From: Hedera helix
Taxonomy: Eukaryota; Streptophyta; Magnoliopsida; Apiales; Araliaceae
Direction: 5' to 3'
Length of the DNA stretch: 64,000 nucleotides
Assembly (NCBI GenBank): GCA_947179155.2
Contig: OX359278.1
Coordinates: 19,941,244 to 20,005,243, forward strand
The notes under the pieces were generated by a model. It had not been told where the DNA came from. It saw only the letters and a list, made by a program, of their open reading frames with translations, and ran no database searches. Position 1 is the first letter of the stretch; each line of letters starts with the position of its first letter. Shown here piece after piece: positions 24,777 through 35,195 of this stretch. The translations under genes were made by a program, and so were the position numbers.

Positions 24777-24798
24777 TCTCTCTCTCTCTCTCTCTCTT
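24777..24798. repeat. (CT)n microsatellite
   Basis: Eleven CT units downstream of the repeats. Confidence 0.9.
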
Positions 24799-25690
24799 CC
24801 CCCTAATTTAATACAACACTGATATTTGTTATTGATTTTTTCATATATGAATTTGTTAGTTGATGAGAAGTTATTATCAATTGGGAATGCCTTATGAATT
24901 GACATTGATTTTGTGTTTTCTATTTTGGGTGGGACTGATTCAGTTGACTGATTTTAAGATTGATTTAGTATACTGAATTGTGTTTATTAATTATGTGTTA
25001 TGGAGGAAAAGTTATGAACATTTTTGGACTAATTTTGTGTTCTCTCGGTTGATTCAGAATTATAATATTTCATTGATGCCTGATGAGGTTTTTACCTCAG
25101 TACATTGATATTATTTAGTTAATATTATTTAGCTCAATATGGACTGCTTTATGATTCATGTTGATTATATGTTTTGTATGTTTGTTAAAATATTTGTTAT
25201 TTTCAACGGAATTCCCGACGAAATTTCTGTCAAAAATTTTCAATTGCAACATTTGTGGGCCCTACATGTATCTATGTATTTTATTAGTTTTTTAATATTA
25301 AAATAAACTAATTGGTATTTACTTAGTTTTCTACTAAAAAAATTAAATTAAATGAACTAATATAAAATTAAATTAAATTAAAAATTACATTAAATAAAGT
25401 AAAATAATTAAATTAAATTAAATTAAATAATATAATATACTATATTACAAATTATGTAAACAGAATATAATAAAATAAAATAAGCAAAAAATAAAAATAA
25501 ATAAATAACATAAACTAAACTAAAACAATTTAATTTAATTACATTAAGTAAAATAAAATAAAATGAAATGAATAAAATTGAATAAACTTGAATACAATAA
25601 AATAATTTTCTTTTAAAAAAATTTAAATCAAATTAAGCAAAATAAAAGTAAATTAAATTAAATTAATTAAAGTTTGACTTGTTCTCGCAT
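24799..25690. other. AT-rich spacer before transposase remnant
   Basis: No ORF. 25270-25680 is simple AAATTA/AATAA-rich sequence. It may be transposase leader or intron, but nothing specific supports that. Confidence 0.4.
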
Positions 25691-25697
25691 GGCTTTG

Positions 25698-26860
25698 CAG
25701 ATGGTTATTCTGTATGAATTCATCACGGGAAATCATCTAAGGTCTGGAAAATGATTGACATTGTAGACCAACCAGTTCACGAGGATGCATATAAGGATAG
25801 TTATGATGCTGTAGAGATGTTGGTCGATGCTTATGGGCGAAACAATATTGATTGGGGTGCGAATGAGCAATCATCAAGCAGTGTTTAGCAAGAGCCAAAT
25901 GACACAGCAATTGCTTTTTATAGGACGCTATCTGAATCTGCGGTCCCATTGTTTGATGGAAACGATAAGCACACGAGGCTATCTGCAGCGACAAAACTCT
26001 TACATTTCAAGAATGTGCATGACTGCAGTGAGAGGGGTTTTAATGACTTACTTAGTCTTATCAGCGAGTTCTTACCAAAGGGTCACACTATACCGTCAAA
26101 TTATTATAAAGTGGAGAAGATGATAAATGTGTTGAATCTAGGCTATAAAAAGATCGATGCTTATAAGCAGGATTATATGTTATACTATGATGATGACAAT
26201 TGTGTGATATTTGCAACTTGCCTCGACACAAAGACAACTAAACAGGGGGGGAAGGAGAAACGTGTACCTAAGAAGATCTTACTGTACTTTTTCCTTGCGT
26301 CGAGGCTTCAACGTTTATTCATGTCGGCCCACACTGCTGAGCATATGAGTTGGCATAGAACAAGTGACTTCGTGTCTAGTTAACTGACTCACCCCGCAGA
26401 TAGAGATGAGTGGAAGAAGTTTGATGAAATTTTTTCATAATTTGCTATAAAAGTCAAGAATGTTAGGCTTGACATGGCTACAGATGATTTTTGCCCATTT
26501 AATAATTTTAGTCAGCCCTACCCTGTTTGGCCAATGATAATGATAGCTTATAATCTTTCACCGTCAATGTGCATGAGAGACTCGTATCTGTTCTTAACTT
26601 TACTTATACAGGGGGATAACAGTCCTACAAAGGACATAAATGTGTGCCTCAGGTCTTTAGTCGATGAACTCAAGATGTTATGAGTGACGTGAGTCTAGAC
26701 TTATGATAAATCAATCAAGAAATTTTTTGTGATAAAGGTAGCCTTGTTGTGGACTGAACTGACTTTTTGACACTTGGAATGATCAGTGGTTGGTCGACTC
26801 AAAGAAAGTTGTCATGTTCGGCACTTGGACAAGGCTATAAGAAGATGATAGTAAAGAAAC
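25698..26860 (+). pseudogene. CACTA TNP2-type transposase remnant
   Basis: Conceptual translation follows the TNP2 family over about 380 codons with several stops and frameshifts: AFYRTLSESAVPLFDG, LLHFKNVHDCSERGFNDLL, LNLGYKKIDAYKQDYMLYY, then KRVPKKILLYF, RLQRLFMSAHTAEHMSWH, HPADRDEWKKFDEIF, NVRLDMATDDFCPFNNFSQP, and Y...WPMIMIAYNLSPSMCMRD. Open pieces lie at 25949-26383 and 26474-26683. The zinc-ligand segment after MLYY is disrupted. The similarity fades after the VALLWTELTF block near 26760, and the catalytic C-terminal half is absent. It cannot make an active transposase. Confidence 0.85.
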
Positions 26861-27717
26861 TTTCAATTTAATTACCCATAAAACTGAAATGCATGAGTGT
26901 TCTTTTTCAATCATTTTACGAGAAAACTGTATTTGAAAACAATAATAAATTTTAGAATTGGCTACACATCATGTACTTGAACATGACATACAAGAAAAAT
27001 AGTAACATCAGCCAATTTCAGACTTCCAAATTAGTTTCTTAGGCTTTATATAGGACCAGAAGGCCAAGTCCACTTCTTATTTATGTTGGCAATAACAGTT
27101 CTCTCCAGATAAAACCTTCGTCAACCTTCATCAAGGGCAGTGAAAAAGGACAAGAATCAACGTACAATAAGTTATATAGTTATATCCTACTATGACACCG
27201 GCCCATACGACACTATGACAACTTAAAACAAATAAAACAACGTTACCAAGCTACACACCATGACACCATGGAGCCAGTTCCACACATAAAATGAAACTCC
27301 ATTAACAAGAAATGCTATTTTATCATTTTATGTCAATATGAGGAATTGTAGAGGTTCAACTTAAGATAAGAGAAACATGGCATACAAGAATAACAACATA
27401 AGGAAAGGGTTTACTGCAACCTTTTTTTTTCATATTGGAAACTATAATAACTTCAGTAATTTAATGGCACTTGGAAACTACAGAGGACCACTGTATGAGT
27501 TGATCGGAGTTTTGGCATCAAGTCATCAACACAGATCTTATCACATTTATAAGCCAGGATCTAGAGCTAAAATTTTGCTTAGGTCTCGCAATATGAAAGT
27601 AACAGCAGAATTATTTTATTTACCATTTTTTTTTTAAATTTTAGTTCTGTATTCATATTAAATCAATATATACTTACTCATATTAAATCAATATAAACTA
27701 ACTGATTTTTTGTGGCG
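26861..27717. other. Unassigned segment inside CACTA remnant
   Basis: About 860 bp without recognisable coding sequence. The open frame at 27377-27637 (+) has no features I recognise. Could be the UTR or intron of the captured genes. Confidence 0.4.
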
Positions 27718-27905
27718 TTATGAACTAAGGTTGAGTGCCATTAAACCCATGGCCAATCTCCCACTAAGTGGAAACACGCATTTGTCTTTAGCACTTATGG
27801 TAATTAATTCACGCTCTACGTCTCTTGATATTCCGTGATGGTTGATATTTATGACATCATTCCACTCAAGCATGAACAGAGGCATCACAATTTCCAAAAC
27901 AGATC
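27718..27905 (-). pseudogene. Unidentified C-terminal coding piece
   Basis: A minus-strand frame of about 62 codons ends at TAA (27718-27720). It reads like real protein rather than AT-rich noise: VLEIVMPLFMLEWNDVINI, then SRDVERELITIS and CVFPLSGRLAMGLMALNLSS. There is a stop just upstream, so it may be a last exon. I do not recognise the family. It shares strand with the myosin and PHYLLO exons and may be a third captured piece, but a chance ORF is possible. Confidence 0.4.
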
Positions 27906-28567
27906 AAAACCAATTCGACATGCAAATGACTATCATAACACAAGACTAGAAGAATAAGACACGATGTCTAAACCAGTTAAACCAGACTGGTAAATGCTGG
28001 ATTAATGCAACCTCATTCCAATAAGGTATGAGGGTGTGATGGGGAATTTAAAGTAATAAAATTCCAAAGTCACATGGAAAGCATACGCGCAGAAAAAACT
28101 TATTTCACAGCTATTGCACTACTTTCCATCAGAGCCTAGCCTCTACGCGAATATAGCACTGACACTAGAGTGAAAAATCTCATAATAGATAATGTCTTCA
28201 AACTGCTGAATAATAAGTACTTAGTTCAAGAAAGAGAAATGGCAAGCTATCGTAGCCTAGTTGAAAGCGCTTCATATGCATGAGCCCGGTTATTTCTCTT
28301 TGCAATAGAGTGTAAATGGAAAGTGCACCTTGTCAATTGCTCGTGATTCTTTCCTTTAGTAATCAGATAGAGAAGATGTAAAAGGTTTTGAGTTGCTATA
28401 GGCAGAGTATTACCTGAATAGTTCTTAAATAATAAGTAAACACAAATCTGGTGTTGGAATTTTGTCCTTGCAAATAGTAATGCATTAACTATTAATGAAA
28501 GCCATTGCACTGACACCAATACATCCATGAAGAAAATCATGTAAGCATACAGGAAAAAAAAAGGTAC

Positions 28568-28728
28568 CTCTGGGGTGCAGTACAAAGCATATAGAAACAA
28601 TGGTAATTTCTTTCAGGATCTGACACTTGACAAACATTTGACCTTTCTAAAAAATAAATTCTAATAGTAGCTCCAGAGATCCTTCCGCGATTATCAAATT
28701 GAATCTCCACAAAATTACCAAGTCGAAT
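28568..28728 (-). pseudogene. Myosin motor exon fragment (third piece)
   Basis: The minus strand encodes NFVEIQFDNRGRISGATIR, then FLERSNVCQVSDPERNYHCF and YMLCTAP, the myosin head segment after the NNSSRFGKF motif (here RLGNF). A GT donor (GTACC) follows at 28567. Spliced in order after 29047-29203 and 28847-28912 it is collinear with the plant class XI motor domain. Substitutions at conserved positions and the absence of the rest of the gene mark it as a fragment. Confidence 0.85.
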
Positions 28729-28846
28729 ACCATCACACTACATTTAGGTGCAGGAATTTTAATTAGTCGAAAAAAATATATAAAAATAAATTTACAAAAT
28801 CCAGCAGGGAAGCAAGAGGATTTTGAATAACAAGTTAGGCCACATT
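28729..28846 (-). other. Degenerate intron between myosin exons
   Basis: AT-rich, no ORF; on the minus strand TGTAG precedes the next exon. Confidence 0.6.
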
Positions 28847-28912
28847 GAATGATTGTTTCTCAGCGTCTTTGCATTTCCAAAAGCTTCTAGAACAGGATTG
28901 GACTGCCAAAAG
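28847..28912 (-). pseudogene. Myosin motor exon fragment (second piece)
   Basis: After CAG at 28915-28913 (minus) the codons give [19 protein letters not shown], the strongly conserved myosin switch-I region (family form [20 protein letters not shown]). No clean GT donor is visible at the end, which suggests decay. Confidence 0.85.
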
Positions 28913-29046
28913 TTAAAAGTTGTAAGGAAAACATTTAAGCTTCATTTCCAAAAGGAAGTAATAGCAATAGCAACTCAGAATTCATACTAATCTTATACAC
29001 CAAGTTCGGTAAAAAAATTAAGAATGAAAATTAATAGGTTGCATAC

Positions 29047-29203
29047 TTTTAGGCCTTGCTGCTCCACAGTCCGTCCCTCAGCTGCGACTCTCCCTCTTAT
29101 ATAGGCAAGATACTGCATAACCATTTTTGTGCTTTCAGTTTTACCAGCTCTAGTTTCTCCACTAACCAAAATTGACTGGTTTATTCCCTCATTAATCATC
29201 TGC
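29047..29203 (-). pseudogene. Myosin motor exon fragment with P-loop (first piece)
   Basis: TGCAG acceptor, then codons for QMINEGINQSILVSGETRAG, KTESTKMVMQYLAYIRGR and AAEGRTVEQQ, then a GTATGC donor. The myosin P-loop GESGAGKT reads GETRAGKT, with two changes in the ATP-binding loop, and the YMGGR motif reads YIRGR. Myosins are actin-based ATPase motors with heads near 700 residues; only about 130 residues of the head survive here. A non-functional captured or relict fragment. Confidence 0.9.
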
Positions 29204-29621
29204 CTGCACTTAAATACGAAATTATTTTTATGGCATAAAAGTAATACAGAATTCAACGACTTCACAGACAATGGAGTGTGACAGATTGCTAGTATGCAGA
29301 GTGTGTAATAGCAAAAGTGTGTGGGCTCAGCTCGCCCAAAGTAGCTCATTTATATTGTTCCATCATATGCTTGTCGTATAAATGAGGTAGTCTTTGGAAA
29401 GGGTTCATAACAATCAATATATTACATGTATAAGCCTGGAAACCAATACGAATTTTATGTCATAGAGAAGTACTGTAACCTTTATTTTTCATGCACAAAG
29501 AAAGGGTTGTTCATCTCACAGCATACGAATAGAATAAAAATTAAATTACTAATGACTAATAAAGCATAATGTCATTCCAGTAATCAGTTCTTATTGCTCA
29601 ACGGCTAGTATGCATACATAC

Positions 29622-29856
29622 TTGAATAATGGTAAGTTTCAAGACCATATGCTACAGGTACTGCTAGTTCCTTGTTCATCATTTCACATATATCTGCATT
29701 ATGCAACACAAGATAGCAAGAAAATTGAATATAAGTTGACAAACCAAGGCCACTTTCAAATGCAGCGCTGACAACAGTCATCTTCCCCTTATGCTGAGCC
29801 CATTGTGCAATCACTGCTGTATTTTCAAAACCCCCAACAACACTTGGTTTAATGAC
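29622..29856 (-). pseudogene. PHYLLO: PHYLLO (menC-like region) exon fragment
   Basis: A clean exon: AG acceptor at 29858-29857, an open frame of 235 bp, GTATGT donor at 29621-29616. It encodes VIKPSVVGGFENTAVIAQWA, then KMTVVSAAFESGLGLSTYIQ and FSCYLVLHNADICEMMNKEL. This matches the o-succinylbenzoate synthase-like part of PHYLLO, the multidomain protein of phylloquinone synthesis in plants. No other PHYLLO exon is seen nearby and it sits 400 bp upstream of myosin exons in the same orientation, so I read it as a captured fragment rather than a gene. Confidence 0.8.
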
Positions 29857-30689
29857 CTGGAAGGACTCAGTTATTACAACCCAAATCAGGTTCTACCAAA
29901 TGATATTCTGATGACTAAAGAGCTATGTCATGTGTACAAGAGGCGTATTCTAAGTAAGACTTAATCAATAGAAAAAATAAATTTATGAGATACTTTAGGC
30001 GAAAAGAACTCGTTTAGACATTTTATCATACAACGGGCACATAAATCAAAATCAAAAAAATAACAATAGCAAAAAATATGTGAGAATTTCAAAACTAGCT
30101 ATAAGGGGTATGATGAGTTTAAAATTATACTGGGAGATTAAGAAATTGACTTGTTTGTGGAGCTAAACCATACCATAGGATCTCTCTTGCCAATCGCGTC
30201 AAACCCCAAAATTGAATCATTAGTACAAATCCAAACTCAAACTAGTAAGCTTGTGGGTAAGAGGGTTTATGGAACGACATAATAAGTCGAGGCTAAGATA
30301 GAGGAAATTCAACCAAAATTTAGGGCTTGTTAGAGGGAGGAGAGAAACAGGGAAACGATAGAGGAAATCGAACCAAAATTAGGGCTAGAGGTGAGAAATG
30401 CATGTTATATTTACACCAGATTAATGTAAATATAGATTGAAAACCTAAAGACTGAAATTACCTGCTCAAAGAGTTCTGATTTGCAAACTTGCTTTCTAGG
30501 GTTTTAGTTTTAGCGGGTAGAGAAATGGAGAGAGAGATGTAGTGGTGGTTGATTGTGGTGGTGGTGGTCGATTGTGTAGAAGGCGAGGGGTAGGTAGAAG
30601 AGAGTTTGGACTGAAAAGGGGGGAAATATAATTTTAAGACCTAAAACAAAAGGAAAATAGGAGGCCAATTAAGCGGGGAGTTCAAATTT
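29857..30689 (-). other. Unassigned flank of captured fragments
   Basis: No coding similarity seen. On the minus strand 30600-30480 is rich in CTCTCT and CCACCACC, like a 5' leader, but no promoter can be shown. GAGGAAAT..AACCAAAATT occurs twice (about 30302 and 30361), a short local duplication. Confidence 0.4.
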
Positions 30690-31102
30690 TTGAGACGAGT
30701 CTTAATGGTCTCTAATTTTGTCTCTAAAATAAGGAGAGAATTGGAGATTAATATTGAGAAAAAAAATAAAAGTTCAGGACGGGTATTTTGGTCTCTAATC
30801 CCCTTCAAACATAAATATTTACTTCCTTTTATTATTATTAATTTGAGACGAGCATTGTTGGCCTTAAATATATTTTAAAAACGCGTTTAAAATCTTTAAA
30901 AAAATAATTAATTTTTTAGACTGCTAAACTTGTCTCTGATTCTGTGTCTAAAATTTGAGACAACGCTGGCGCTTCAGACTTTGTCTCAGTTTCTTACTTC
31001 TAAAACATGTCGAGACATAACAAAATTTCGATTTCTAAGTCCGTATCAAATTGTTATAATCAGAGACAGAACTTAGTCAGTCTCTAAAAATTGGTTTCAG
31101 AT
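30690..31102. repeat. CACTA subterminal repeats (right)
   Basis: Many short related words: GAGACGAG, TGTCTCTGATT, TTTGAGACAAC, TTTGTCTCAG, GTCGAGACAT, CAGAGACAG, CAGTCTCTAAAAATTGG, in both orientations. They differ from the GACGGAAT words at the left. Confidence 0.7.
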
Positions 31103-31121
31103 GCCCAATATTTTAGTAGTG
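31103..31121 (-). repeat. CACTA terminal sequence
   Basis: The minus strand starts CACTACTAAAATATTGGGC at 31121, the CACTA signature. The Copia copy at about 13372-13395 is continuous at the equivalent point (CTAAAAGCAAATAGATGATATG), which confirms the edge. A 3-bp TSD (AAA at 31122-31124) is possible but unpaired. Confidence 0.75.
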
Positions 31122-32710
31122 AAAAGAGATGATATAAATCATACCTTTATGTGACACTATATACTCGGTCATATTAATGAAATAAGATTAAACAAGTTGC
31201 ATAAAGATGGGCTTTTAGAGCTATTGAATTAAGAATCATATTCAACTTGTGAATCTTGTCTTATGGAAAAAATGACTAAATCTTATTTTAGTGAAAAATG
31301 AGAAAGAGTTACAGGGTTATTAGAGTTAGTATACATAGACTTATGATAACACAGGCTAGATGAGGGTATTCATATTTTATCACTCTCATTGATGATTATT
31401 CTAGATTTGAATATGTGTATTTGATAAAATACAAGTTTTAATCGTTTGAAAAGTTCTAAGTATTCAAAAAGTGAAGTAAAGAAACAAATGGTCAAAAATA
31501 TTAAAATTCTTCGATTAGATCGAGAAGAGAATACTTAAGTAGTGAGTTTCTAGATCATCTCAAATTAAATGGTATTCTCTCACAATGGACATGGTGATGA
31601 TCCATGATGAGCTTTACCAATCTTCAAGTATGTTACTGGGGTTATGTCCTAGAAATGGTTGCATACCTGCTTAACAAGGTTCCTTCAAAATCCATCCCTA
31701 AGACTCCATATGAGTTATGGATAGGGAGAAAACCAAGTCTTAAGAATATTAAGATTTGAGGTTGTCCAACTTATGTCAAAATGTTTGATAATGGTAAGAC
31801 ATAGACAAGATCCGACAAATGTAAATTTGTGGAATATCTAAAAGAAAGTTTAGGATATTATTTCTATCATCCTACTAATCAAAAGGTGTTTGTTGCATAA
31901 CATATTACCTTCTTGAAAAAGGAGTTTATCCTTGAAGGGGTCAGTGGGAGTATGATAAATCTTGAAGAAATTCAAGAACCGCAAAATACTATGAATCAAA
32001 TGAAGAAACCTGACTAAGTAAAAGAACCTACTGTACCACAACCATAATCTATTCGCAAGTCTGGAAGAGTACCAAAAATACTTGAAAGGTATGGATTCAT
32101 AATAAGGGATGATGATGAGGTACACATCATTAATGATGACGATGATCCATTGACATATGAAAAGGTTATGAGCAATGAAGACTTAACGAAATGGCTTACA
32201 ACCATTAAATTCAAGATGGATTCCATGTATGAGAATCAAGTATGGACTTTGGTTACTCCACTTGAGGGCATAAAGCCTATTGGGTGCAAATGGGTCTTAA
32301 AGAGAAAAATTGGTGGAAACGGCAAGGTGGAGTCCTATAAGGGCCGACTAGTTGTTAAAAGTTTCAAACAAAGGCAAGGAGTTGACTATGATCAAACCTT
32401 CTCACCAGTAGCTATGCTTAAGTTCATTCAAATTTTGTTTACGATTGCGGCTTATTATGACCATAAGATCAGACAAATAAACGTGATGATGGCATTCCAC
32501 AATGAAAAATTTGAGGAGGATGTATATATGATACAAAAAGAGAGATTTATTTCTAAAGATGGAACAAATGAAGTCTGCAACGATCCTATTATGGATTGAA
32601 GCAGGCTTCTCGAAGATGGAACATACGTTTTGATGAGACAATCAAAGAGTTTGATTTTATCAAAAACAAGTATGAACCATATGTATATAAGAAGGTTAGT
32701 GGGAGTGATG
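31122..32710 (+). pseudogene. Ty1/Copia integrase-RT remnant, 5' piece
   Basis: Starts in the GAG-pre-integrase region (31140-31310, collinear with 13385-13567), passes through integrase, and has an open RT part at 32150-32599 (NQVWTLVTPLEGIKPIGCKW, DYDQTFSPVAMLKF). The RT motif A Asp is Asn (INVMMAF). The reading then shifts and continues (QASR.W.IRFDETIKEF), ending where the 13.6-kb Gypsy inserted. The RT resumes at 46285. Confidence 0.85.
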
Positions 32711-32715
32711 TTATA
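32711..32715. repeat. TSD (TTATA), left
   Basis: TTATA before TGTAATG; repeated at 46280-46284. Confidence 0.9.
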
Positions 32716-33417
32716 TGTAATGACCACAAATTCCATTAGATATTGTAATTATAATTAATATATAATTAGCAATGAATTTAAACTTTTTGTACTAATGAAT
32801 TGTGCATTATATAATTAAATAGATATACTTGTGTATGTGTATATTTATTTAAAGCAATGAAGCAAGAGGGTATAATTAACTAAAGCAAATCTAATTGGAT
32901 TATATTTTAAATCCAAATGAGTTGTTAAACTAGGTCAAATGTATTAACCTAGTAGCCCATGTAATTAATTTAACAAGCCCAATGCTTATTTTAATTAAAT
33001 GTAGCATAGTTATTTAAATGCTAATCCAATTTGTTATATAAATTGAGCCCAAACAATTTAATTGAATGAGCCCAATAGAATTTATTTCCAAGTCCAATGT
33101 GGAGTCCAAATGAGGTCAAAACTTTGGTCAATATAGATATATATAAGTATACATATATATATAGATGTATATATGTCATTAAAATTAAATCAAAATTGGG
33201 GGATTTAAACCCCATTTTGCTGAGATTTTTGAGGGACCCACTTGAATTGCTTGATTTGCTAGATTGCTTCTCTTTTACACTAGATCAAAGTTGGCCAACA
33301 ACTCTAGTCAATCAACTAGTCAATCACCATGTCAATCCATCAAATAGTAAGCTTGATTAGCCTTTAATTTGACCAACATAGATGAATTAGGGAGTTAATG
33401 GTGTGTTAGTAGAGTGC

Positions 33418-33425
33418 TATAAAAG
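33418..33425 (+). promoter_or_regulatory. TATA box of 5' LTR
   Basis: TATAAAAG enclosed by a perfect 6-bp inverted repeat: GAGTGC-TATAAAAGAA-GCACTC. Same in the 3' LTR at 43204-43211. Confidence 0.65.
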
Positions 33426-34360
33426 AAGCACTCCACACTTGTTCTATGTTGGCTAATTCATTGCTAGAGATTTCCTAGAGAAAAATAAAGAGCATTTGAG
33501 AGAAAACACCTAAGTATTGAGAGAAAGAGCTAGAGTTTGAGCTTGGTGGATGTCCAACAACCTCATCTCATACTTTGGTATGAGGAGAAGGAGAGCACAC
33601 AAAACATTAAGGTTTAAAAGTTCTCCAATCCTTTCTTATTTCATTTTTATAGCCTATATGCATTTTAATCGGTTAAAATCTATTTTTAATCGATCAAAAC
33701 TCATTTTGATGGTCTAGATGTATTTAACTATGTAATATATGTATATTCATAGCTCTATGTGTTTATAACATGATTTGGTATGTGAAAAATGCATAGAAGT
33801 TGTAAAAATGTTCATAACATCTTTTTACCGGTACGTGTCGTGTTTAACGTTGTATTTTGAAATGTACAAATCGGAAATTTGATTTTTATGGCTAGAAAGT
33901 TATATCTATGAGTTTTAAAGAAAAACTCTTTTTGAACCTTTCAAAAATATTGAATAACAAAGAAGTTATAACTTTTACCGCAAAAGAGGTCGTTTTTAAA
34001 CCCTAGGTGGTTCGATCCGTAATTTTCGTGTAAAACGTTTTCAAAAATGTGATTGAACCATTAAATATTATAAAATAAGAAGTTAGAAAGACAACAACAC
34101 TTAGTTGATGTCATTTGGATGTGTAGAGTTTATTTATTTCAAGTTTGAACTAATAAAATCAAAGATTTGTGAAGTTAGTTTTTCACTTTGTCATTGTAAG
34201 CAGTTTTTAGTCCCGTTTCGTTTGGAATTTGTATTTGTAATCTAAAGAGAAATTGTAGATCATGAAATGCTAATGAATTTAGACTCAAAAATCACCTCAA
34301 AATATTTCCATATGAAAAAGTTATGACAGTTTTTCGAAAGGAGGTCCAAACAGCCAAAGT

Positions 34361-34433
34361 GAGCGCCGCCGGCGCTCGGACATTCTGTTTTGAGCTCTGG
34401 CAGCTCTCAAATAACCCTATGACCAGCGCTGGT
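34361..34433 (+). repeat. GC-rich palindrome island in 5' LTR
   Basis: AGCGCCGCCGGCGCT at 34362-34376 is AGCGCC/GGCGCT around GCC. A shortened second word (CCAGCGCTGG) lies near 34422-34431. Lies about 0.95 kb downstream of the TATA box, so in the transcribed leader. Confidence 0.85.
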
Positions 34434-34815
34434 ACAAATTTAAAAAGTCCAAATTTTGATATTTTAAAATTTTATCAAGTTGGAACTCCGGTTTAACTTG
34501 TCGGTTAATGAAAAGTCTAAACAAAACACTGTTAGGGACTTAAAACCTAAGATAAACTTGTAAAATGAAAGTGTTTGAATATTAAATCAATATATATATA
34601 TATAAAGTCTATTAGTGACTAATTGGTAGTTAAATGTATAAAATAAATACAAAAGTTAAAAACTATTAAAAAGTTAACTATTGGTATGGTTTGAAGATTG
34701 TTAAAATATTGTTAAAGAATTTAATAGGTAAGTAACTAAAATGTTATGAAATGTGTAATAACATTGGTTTATGATGAAAATGTTATTAAATAATTAATGA
34801 CATTCGTAAGTGATT

Positions 34816-35195
34816 AAAATATTATTAAATGGTTAATAATATTAATAAATGATTAAAATATTATTAAATAGTTAATAATATTAATAAATGATTAAAATAT
34901 TATTAAATGGTTAATAATATTAATAAGTGATTAAAATATTATTAAATGGTTAATAATATTAATAAATAATTACAATATTATTATATAATTAATAATATTA
35001 ATAAGATATTAAAATATTATTAAATGATTAATAATATTGGATAATTAATAAAATATCATTAAATAGTTAATAATATTAGATATTGAATAAAATATTATTA
35101 AATGAATAATAATATTAAAAGATGAATAAAATATTATTAAATGAATAATAATATTACAAGACTAATAAAATATTATTAAATTGTTAATAATATTA
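34816..35195 (+). repeat. Tandem array of AT palindromes in 5' LTR
   Basis: About a dozen units of 30-40 bp, each built on AATATTATTAA - short loop - TTAATAATATT, an 11-bp perfect inverted repeat in the best units. Nearly the same array lies at 44608-45063, and a diverged one in reverse at 62480-63005. Confidence 0.9.

Larger units (their letters stand above)
24412..31121. mobile_element. CACTA (En/Spm) DNA transposon remnant with captured gene pieces
   Basis: The right end (31103-31121) reads on the minus strand CACTACTAAAATATTGGGC, a CACTA-type terminus preceded by many short subterminal repeats. The left part has different subterminal-like repeats (GACGGAAT words, 24450-24720), then a decayed TNP2-type transposase on the plus strand. 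Between these lie exons of two host genes on the minus strand. No matching CACTA terminus is seen at the left, so either the left end is lost or two CACTA families are fused here. The flanks are Copia LTR on the left and Copia integrase on the right. Confidence 0.7.

Noticed and set aside
25737..25994. Minus-strand 85-codon ORF
   Set aside because: Antisense of the TNP2 transposase remnant, which has clear family motifs on the plus strand.
28247..28567. 117-codon minus-strand ORF beginning around a real myosin exon
   Set aside because: Past the GT donor at 28567 the translation no longer matches myosin, so the remainder is read-through into an intron.
28568..29203. A functional myosin gene
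   Set aside because: Only about 130 of some 1,500 residues are present, the P-loop is altered, one donor is missing, and the locus is TE-derived.
34816..35195. CRISPR array or satellite DNA
   Set aside because: Units are AT palindromes with no unique spacers, in a plant LTR, and the array is bounded by LTR sequence.
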